DNA of 32,963 nt from Intoshia linei. Its lineage: Eukaryota; Orthonectida; Rhopaluridae. A program made the position numbers and the translations under genes. Every line of letters starts with the position of its first letter. Positions within the stretch are counted from its first letter, which is position 1. The stretch spans positions 1 through 32,963 of the forward strand of contig LWCA01000306.1 of assembly GCA_001642005.1 (NCBI GenBank), written 5' to 3'. Below are positions 21,501 to 30,500 of this stretch, one piece after another. The notes under the pieces are model-generated. The model made no database searches and was not told the origin of the DNA. It was given only the letters and a program-made list of their open reading frames with translations.

Positions 21501-24500
21501 TAATATATTATACATGGTGCCGCCCAAAAATTTTAATTAATGCTTACTGCGCACTATCGTAAAAAAGTTTGAGAATCACTGACTTAAAGTATAGATTCCA
21601 AATATAGCCGAACCTACCAAGGTCGAGGTCATCCGAACATGAAAAATGGTATATTCAAAAAGTTAAGCAATCGATGCGTAGTGTCATATAGCCCTAGTCA
21701 CTTTTTCAAAACCTTCACTTAACATTTTAAATTAAACACACAAAATAGTTATGATATTCAAGAATATAATTTTTTAAATGCTCATTTTGGAACAATAAGG
21801 TCATATATACAAAATTATTATGTCTTCGACAACTTCAAAGAGGGGTCTTAAGTAGGGTAGGTTCAGCAATTTTGCCTAACCTAGAAATTTTCGCCCACGA
21901 GAGACTATTTGAAAATTATTGGCTGGTAACGTAATTTAAGGCAGTGGTTGTCAAATGGGGCCTACATAGTCTGAGGGGGGCCGCAGATTTAAGAAAATTT
22001 TTAAAATTAAATTAGAATCGTTAATTTTAATTTGATTTAGTATTTGATATTAAATTAATATATTCTTGAAATTCGGATTAATTTGGATTACAATAAATTT
22101 AAATGTTATTAACCCTAATGAGACAATAACACGTATATAAACAAACAAGAACAATCATAAATTTACAATTGTTTGTATACTAGGCCCTAATAACTAGGGT
22201 ATCAACTATATTAAAGTATGATTTATAACGAAAATAAAACCAGTAATATTAAAATATAACATTTTTTTAATCACTGTTATAATAATACAATAAACATATT
22301 CACTATTTTGTACTAATTAATTTTCTCTAAATATATTTGTATACTGTTAGAGTGGTCGAAAATATATTTTTTTGGCCACCACTGATTTAACGTACTTATA
22401 ATCGAAAAAATGTATACATGTCTAATTGTTATAAATGACATTAAAAACATGATTAATATGTATAAAAATAACCAATATTAAATATACTTTGGGAATTTTA
22501 TAATAATAAATACCTTCAATGTACATAATTCGAGAATTGAATGTAAATCCAATGCTTTGACAAATTGATATTCATTTGTATGGTCATGTTGAATGTATAC
22601 ATTTGATAAGTTATTATCATTTGAATTTTGATAATTTTTTATATAAAAAATTACCACATCAATCATGGCAAAATTACCAAATTTTTTAAATACTTTCACT
22701 GAACATGTTTTTATCTCACATTTCATCACAGTGATATTAAATTGTACATTTTTTTCACCAACTAATGACTTGCACAATGTAATTTTTTGATTATCAATTT
22801 TAAAACAATTTTCAGATTCAGTTGGATGCTTTATTTTTGTTAATTTACAAAATGTGTATGTATCAAACTTATTAATTGAATTGGCTTCAAATAATTTTTT
22901 AGTGTTTTGCATTAATTGAGATTTGCAAAAATACGTCACTATATAAAATTCATTGTCATTTAATTTTTTGTTCATATTTTCAATATCTAAAATTTAAAAT
23001 TTATTTTAATACTATATTATTTTGGGTAATTGATAAATTTGAAAAGTTATAAGTGAAGGTTGAAAAATCTATTATATTTTTTAAATGTAGAGTTTTTATT
23101 TTAAAATGTAAAATGTACATTAGGGTGTTCACCTTTGTCTGAGAAACAAGGGTGATTAGTAGTGTGTTCAACTTTTGTGAAAAGTACTGAGTTTTATTGA
23201 GTACTAATTTATTAATTATTTTAAGTACTTAGTTTTACCTTTACTGTGTTATTGGATTTTTTTGTACTGAGTTTTTAAACTCTACTTTTAAAAATAAACT
23301 CATTTTTAAAAATTATTAATTTTGCCAATCAGATTAAGTTTTTAATCAATTCATTAAATTGGAAAATTGCATTAAATAAATAATTAAATTATCAATACCT
23401 GCAACTAGTGCATCATTTGAAAGATTATTTTCTGCGGTAAGGTTATTCAAATCTATTCGTAGAATTAGGATTAAGCCAGAATTAATTGAAACTGAATTTT
23501 AAAATACAATAAAAACTTCATGTCAACCAAAAGTAATTTATAACTAATTTCTTGTTAATAAAAAATTTAATTATCTACTTTTAATGAGTCTATATGCAGT
23601 GTAGTTACTTATAAAATCCCGATATTATCTTCCTCTCAATATCAGTTATTTATTTATTGTAAATAATATAATTTATTTTCTATTTTCATTTAAAATCAGA
23701 AACATTACTTTTGTTTTGAATTTTTTACGTTTTGTTAACGAAAACCAAAAATTGATCAAATTTGTAAAGTACTTTTACTACAATTTGAAAAAAAGTACTT
23801 ATATTGAGTTTTCAAAAAAAAAATTTTTACTGAATTTTTATTTTGTAAAACTAAGTACTTAGTACTTTAAAAAGTTTCTAAAAAAAGTAAGTTGAACAGA
23901 CTAGTGTTTAGTAATGAATGTCTTCACTTGTGCGATATAACTATTACTATACAATTAAATAAATTAAAATTTAATATTCATCATACCGGAACCTTTTTAA
24001 ATACTATTTTAAATACATTTTAATTATTTACACATTAAATAATTTGAAATTACATGCTAATCATCGTTAACGGAATAATTACACCTCCAAAAAAATATTC
24101 CGTTGACGAGGAATTTTTTATAAATAATGTATACATTAAAACAGTAATTCCCGATTGGGGTCTAAAATTATATGCCTGGGGTCCGTGAGATTCAAATAAA
24201 ATATAGAAAAATTTTGATCAATTTTTTTTATTTTTTTCTGACATTTTTTGACTAAATTCTCTGGGTTTGGTGTGAGTAACTGGGTTTCGTAAAGGGAAAA
24301 TTTTTTCACTCAATTTTCAACGATTTTAAAGTTAATTTTGGGTTCAAAATTGGAGAGAGTTTTTAAGGGAATTTTTTTTGCCCATTTTTAAAATTTTCTA
24401 AAGATAATCTTAGTTCGAAAATTTTGTAGAGAATTTAAGAGAATATTTTTAACATTTAATTGTCTTCAAAATCTTTAAAAATTGAGTGAAACAGAATATA

Positions 24501-27500
24501 AATTGTTAGTGTGATGATTTTTATGGTTACTAATATACACATTTATTATAATAAGATAAAAGTAACTTTATTATTCAGAGATTTCTTAAAATGTTCATGA
24601 TTTTACAGAAATGTTTAATAAGGTATCTGTCAAATGTCTGACATTTAGGGTTTATTATTGACGAGTCTGACTGTATTCCGAAATATTCAAAATTTTTTTT
24701 AAATAATTAAATACATGTATTAACATAATTAATATAATATTAATGTATTAATTATTTTGAAATAAATAGTTACCATAATATATATTAGTTGAATTTTTTG
24801 AAAAATCAAATTTTGTAAAGTGACACTGCAAAAACTTTGTACCTTTAATAGGTAAAATTAATTGATTAATATTAATCAGTGGTGTAATTATCACACCCCG
24901 TAACATTTTATTTTCATCATTCACATTATAAATTACATTTCTGTACAGTAATGCAATTTGTGTTAATTTTGTTTCATCCCTTTCATAACCATCAACGGTG
25001 AAATTGTCACTAATTTTTTTACTTTCACCAATTTTACTTTTTAAATTTTTATTAAGTTGAGCATTTTCATTAATCTTATCTTTCTTATCGTTTGCGTCAA
25101 TATTATATTCTTTTGTCTTGACAATTATAGATTTTTCAATTGCGCCAACAGATAAAATGAATGAATGACATGTAATATTTGATTTATTTAAAATTTGGCT
25201 ATTTTTTTTGATAAGGTTGCTAATATCACTATAATTTTTTCCAAAATTTCCAAAATCCAATAAACTCAAATAAAAAAACGGTCTTTTCATTTTTTTTACT
25301 TTATAAATATCGTGATATGCGTCAGTCATTGTAAGACTACATCTTCTTTTATATTTAGCTGTATTTACATCAACTAAATTTGGATACGATAATATTTCTT
25401 GTTCGTAAATTCTTGGACTAATTAAAATAATTTTATGAAAATTTATAAATTTTTCTTGGTTATATTGAATATTTTCTTGTATTATTGTAGTGTTTCTCAA
25501 ATTTGATAGTTTTAATTTTAAAATATTTTTAGTTTTTTTATTTTGGTGTATTATTTTGCTATATTGATACTTTCTATTTTCAATAGATTCATTATTGTCT
25601 ATTTTTTTACAATACTGCGTCGATTCAACGTTCTTACTCTGATCAATAATTGCATTTGATTTCTCAGTTTCAATTAATTTATCATTATGACTTGACGTTA
25701 CGTATTCACCAACATTTTCCAGTTTCGATTGGTCAATTTGAATAATTTTATTCATTTCATCATTAATAATCCCTGAAGTTTCATTATCAATAGAACTTTC
25801 GGGTATATGCTTTGTATCTGATTTGTTTATCTGATTATTCTTAATTTTTTCATTTTCCTCAGTTTCTTGTTTTTTAATTACGTTTTCATCAGTTTTTACT
25901 TGTTTTAATTGAATCTTACTTGACGAGTCAGATTTAATTAGAGAATCGAATGATCTTGAATATATACCGGTCATTTTTACTTTTTTATTTTTGTTTTTCC
26001 AATTTTTTTTATTTTCATTTTCAACAAATTTAATTGGCAAATCAATGTCTTTGTAAGCTAATTTGTTACATCTTATTATGTCTGATGATACCTTAATTTT
26101 AAATTCTCTGTTTTTGTTTTTGATACAAATATTTTGATCAAATTCCAATACTTTGTTTTTTATATCATGGTCAGTATTTTCTCGATTACTATTTTTTTTG
26201 TATTTTAATGTTTCAATTTTATTTTTTTCGTTTTTGTTAAGGGCTTTTATTTCTTTTAATACGTTTGTTTGGACAATTTCATTGTATGTTCCATATTTAA
26301 TTGAACATTTATATATTCCTAAATGCCTTTCCTTTACGGAATCAATATGTAGCATGTGGCATGTTTCGTTTTTGAATGACAATGTGTTAATTTCCTCTAA
26401 TTATAAATTAATATTATATAATTATTGATTATATTATAATATATATAAAATTATTAATATATATATCTAAATATGTATATAATATTTTTTAAATTTTAAA
26501 TAGTGGATGTAGTCATCCTTCTCCAATTCTTTCAGCTCATTAACCTCTTAATGTTATTAATATATTTATTATTCTATTTCAGGTCGGTAAAATTTTGTAT
26601 CTCGTAATCACTTTTTCATATCAAAAAAAGTCTACTGGCTCTTTTTTAAAAATTTAAACATGATATATTTCAATTTTGACTAAATAGAAACGGTTCTAGT
26701 ATATTCAATAAAAATGAACAAACAAAATGATATCCATGGATATCTGAAAATTTAGAATTAAAATGATTATAATGAGCCAATTATGGTAGAAAATGTTTAA
26801 AATATGTTTAAAAATTTAAAAATAAATAATTTACATGTTTCCTCAAAAGGACACCAAAATTATTATGTGGACCACTATATTTATTTAAATTTATTTCAAA
26901 TAAATGTGTTTTAAAATTATTCTTCACAAACCCCGAGAAATTAGTTTATCATTCAAAAACCATATAGTTTCGCATGGTTGTAAAGTTTCCAATTGTAAAA
27001 ATAATTTTTCTTCAAGTTTGACAAATTCTTGACTTGGAAGATTTTGACTAATTATCGTAGAAAAGTTTTTTTTTACTTCTTTATTTAAATCTTGATTACT
27101 AGTTTCTCTAAAAGTAAATAATTGTATAGAATTTAACACAGATATGGATAAAAAATGTATTATTTTGTGAACCCTTCTTAGAGAAGTGGCTAGGGATATA
27201 TAACCATTACCCATTGTTAGAAAAAAATTTAGGGGCCTATTTTTCATTTTCGGTTGAAGTCGAGCTTGGTAGGTTCACATTTGATATATAACTCAGTATT
27301 ATATCAATTTTTCAATTAAAATTTATTAATTGTAAAATTCAAGAGTATTAATATACAATTACTCAATTCATACTCTAAAGTTGCCACATATTATTAAAAT
27401 TTTCAAAACATAAAACCACGATTTAGAATGCATTTTCTTATTCATTTTAGGGACGCTACCTGTATTATCCACAAATCATGGGCACGTCAACACGTGCTAA

Positions 27501-30500
27501 ATGGTTTTATTATGATTTGGATTGTGATATGTTTCAACAATAAATATTACATTTGACAATTTTTATTTTCAGGAATCGAGTTTTTGATCCAATTTTTAAT
27601 TGTCAAATTTTTCTTACTTTCATTTTCTTCGACGTCCTAAATGCATAATTTATATTATTTTAATCTAAATCAGTAGTTCTTAAGAGTCATGTGGTCCCCT
27701 TAAGGTTTACAGGATAAATATTATTATATATAATATATATAAATATAGGAAAAAAGATTTTACCTTAAATTAAGTCTCAATGGTTGATAAAAATTGATTT
27801 TTTTTGGGTTAGATTAAAATAGTTTTGTCATAAAGTTTTTTGTCAAATCGTAAGAAGGGAATTTTTACATAAAGAGCTTGAAATGGTATTTTGTATTAAA
27901 TATTATTACATTTTATTAATAATGGGATAAAAGTATTATTTTTAAAATAATAATTTAGTGGTCGTTTAAGCTTAGGGATAAAATCTCCACATCCGGCAAC
28001 TCTATAATCATATATTTTACAAAAATAAAATAATTTTTTCATTTTTCTGGCAATAAAACCAGAAAAGATGGTAACACCTTCGCCCATGCAGATATAATAA
28101 TTAATTATATATTTATTGACTAGTTAGTGATAAATATTTGATAATTTTTCTTAGAAATTAAATTTTAAATGATATAAAATTGGGAACCCTTGTTCAATTA
28201 AATCTATAATGTAAATATCTTTAAAAAAATTACAATATCATCTTTTGAAATGTTCAAAGTTTTTGTATATTTTACATTTACAACATGTTGCTTTATTAAA
28301 TCTTTATTTTTATTAATAAACTGAATATTGTATCTATTAAAATCGTTCTCTTCTTTTTCATGGTATTTTATTATTATCATTAATGATTCCTTCTCATTGA
28401 TAGTGTATCTACAATAAAATTTAAATTAAAACTATATTTACGTTTAATTTATTCATATTAACATAATATTTATAATATGAAGTTGATAGTTTTTATTTCA
28501 TTTGTTTTATTTTACCTATTTTATTAGCATTATTATTATTTTATTTTTTATATTGTTTTGTATTACCCATCATGATTCAATATTTCATCATTTTTTAATA
28601 TTTGTATTTCATATTCTGTAGCTAGTGCTCCCAGTTCTATTTTCAGGTCCTTTCCTTTTTCTATTTCTATTAATGAAGATACATCTAAAATTCCATAAAA
28701 TAATAACAATAAAATTATAAATATCAACGCATAACTAAATAATCAATGTACTTTTAACGTATAACTAATATATTAAAAAAATGGGAAAATTAGTTTCATA
28801 ATAGAAATGAGACCCATAAGGTAAATTAATATTTGTACACCATTTTAATAATTATTCCTTGCATAATAATGCATGCCTCGTAATCTCTGTAATGGTAATC
28901 TGACAGTGGGATAAGTCGCTGATATGTTGACTTAAAGTGTAATTAGTACTTACTAATTAGACCTGAACGTTTAAAAAAATGAAAGTTTAATGTTTATCGT
29001 TTAAACGTTAACGCAACTTTATACAATATAAACAATACAACATCTATATAAATATTACATCAATATGATTTAAAATTTAAATTGTTAAAAAATTTATTTT
29101 TAAAATTACTTTCAATTTCTAAACTTTTAAATTCTTGGTTGAATTTTTGCATTAATTCATTTTGAGATTGATCAATTGGCAGAGACTAAATTTATGTTAA
29201 TTTGAAATAGATAAATGCATGGTTAATAAAATTCAATTATAATTATTATAATTATCATTATAAATTTAACTTAGTCAGTTTTACAAATAAAACGGACTAT
29301 ATCCATACAGTTGATAATTTGGTTGATTTGTTCCGGAGGGTTTTAATTATAGATTTGACGGGTTGGGAATGAAATAAATCAGCTGAATTCAATTTAGGTA
29401 CCAATTAAATTTTACTAAATTCTTTGAATCGGTTCTCAGTCACCGGTCCCATTCAAATATATAAGGGTTTTATATATCCATTAGATATTATCCAGATTAT
29501 AAATTCACAAATAATTTAACTAAGAAAATTACGTATAAATTCCCCATTAATGGACTTTTATATATTGCATCAATTTTTTCCAAATGTATTTCACTTGAAT
29601 CGTTATAATTACCTAAATAGTGTTATATATTTTATTTGAATAACAATATAATTTATCCCATGATATCATATTTTTTCAATTTGAATCAATTTTTCAACTG
29701 AATGTCAGTTATAGAGTAAATTAGACAAAAATTGAAAATAAAAATGTGTTTTTTGAATTTCTCAAAAATTAAAAGTTTATAAACCTTGATATTTAATACT
29801 TGGAACAATATTCAAATCTTTTCATATTGACTATACTGTATATATAAGTTATATATAACTATTTATGCATTTATTCTACTTTAATAATGTAAATTATATA
29901 TACTTAAAAAATGATATCAAAACAACTCAAATACGATTATAAGTTTGTATACTGTTGGATTACAATCATCAAAATCCACGTTTGATATAAGACAAAAATT
30001 ATAAAACTTTTCAAAAAAAGTATAATTTAACAAAGTCAATTATACACAATTTTGATTTAGAATTTATAAAAGAGAATTATTTCTTAAAAATTTAATGTAA
30101 TGCTAGGTAATATGGTAATTATGATATTTCTGTAAACCAAATTTTTCGAATGGTGCGTCCTGGCGTATTTCTGCGTCTAGCAAATTTTATGTGCTCAATC
30201 AAAAATTAAAAACGAGCTATACACCGTTTCACATTAAGTTATGTAAATCAGATTTTTTTGTTCTGAAATAAATTTTTTTCTTAAATTATTAAATTTTTAT
30301 TAAGAAAAAATTTGATTTCAATTGACCCAACTACAATTTCAGATTTCTATATCCATAGAATTATTCAAAATCTCCAATTTAGGTTTAATTAATTCAAAAT
30401 CAGCAATCTAATTCCAACTTCCACATCAATATTCAATCATATTCAATATTCTCTCCACAACTAGCCAATTCTTTAACTCTCCTTTAATTTATAATATAAA

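Larger units (their letters stand above)
19727..22513 (-). other. Intron 9, hAT-rich
   Basis: 2.8 kb, mostly made of hAT-derived elements (19767, 20040, 21036 with nested 21316, 21942) and a 21-bp tandem repeat. No coding sequence seen. Confidence 0.7.
22987..24773 (-). other. Intron 8
   Basis: 1.8 kb with the internally deleted hAT element and a degenerate repeat at 24142-24530. Confidence 0.7.
27108..28233 (-). other. Intron 6 region
   Basis: 1.1 kb with hAT-like ends, the candidate microexon, and a plus-strand open stretch at 27451-27543 that follows a splice-acceptor-like ttcattttag. Confidence 0.55.

Noticed and set aside
27896-28087. 63-residue minus-strand reading MGEGVTIFSGF...
   Set aside because: No FN3 or Ig pattern, no acceptor near its start, and it lies between hAT-like ends. 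Only the internal 26-nt candidate is kept.
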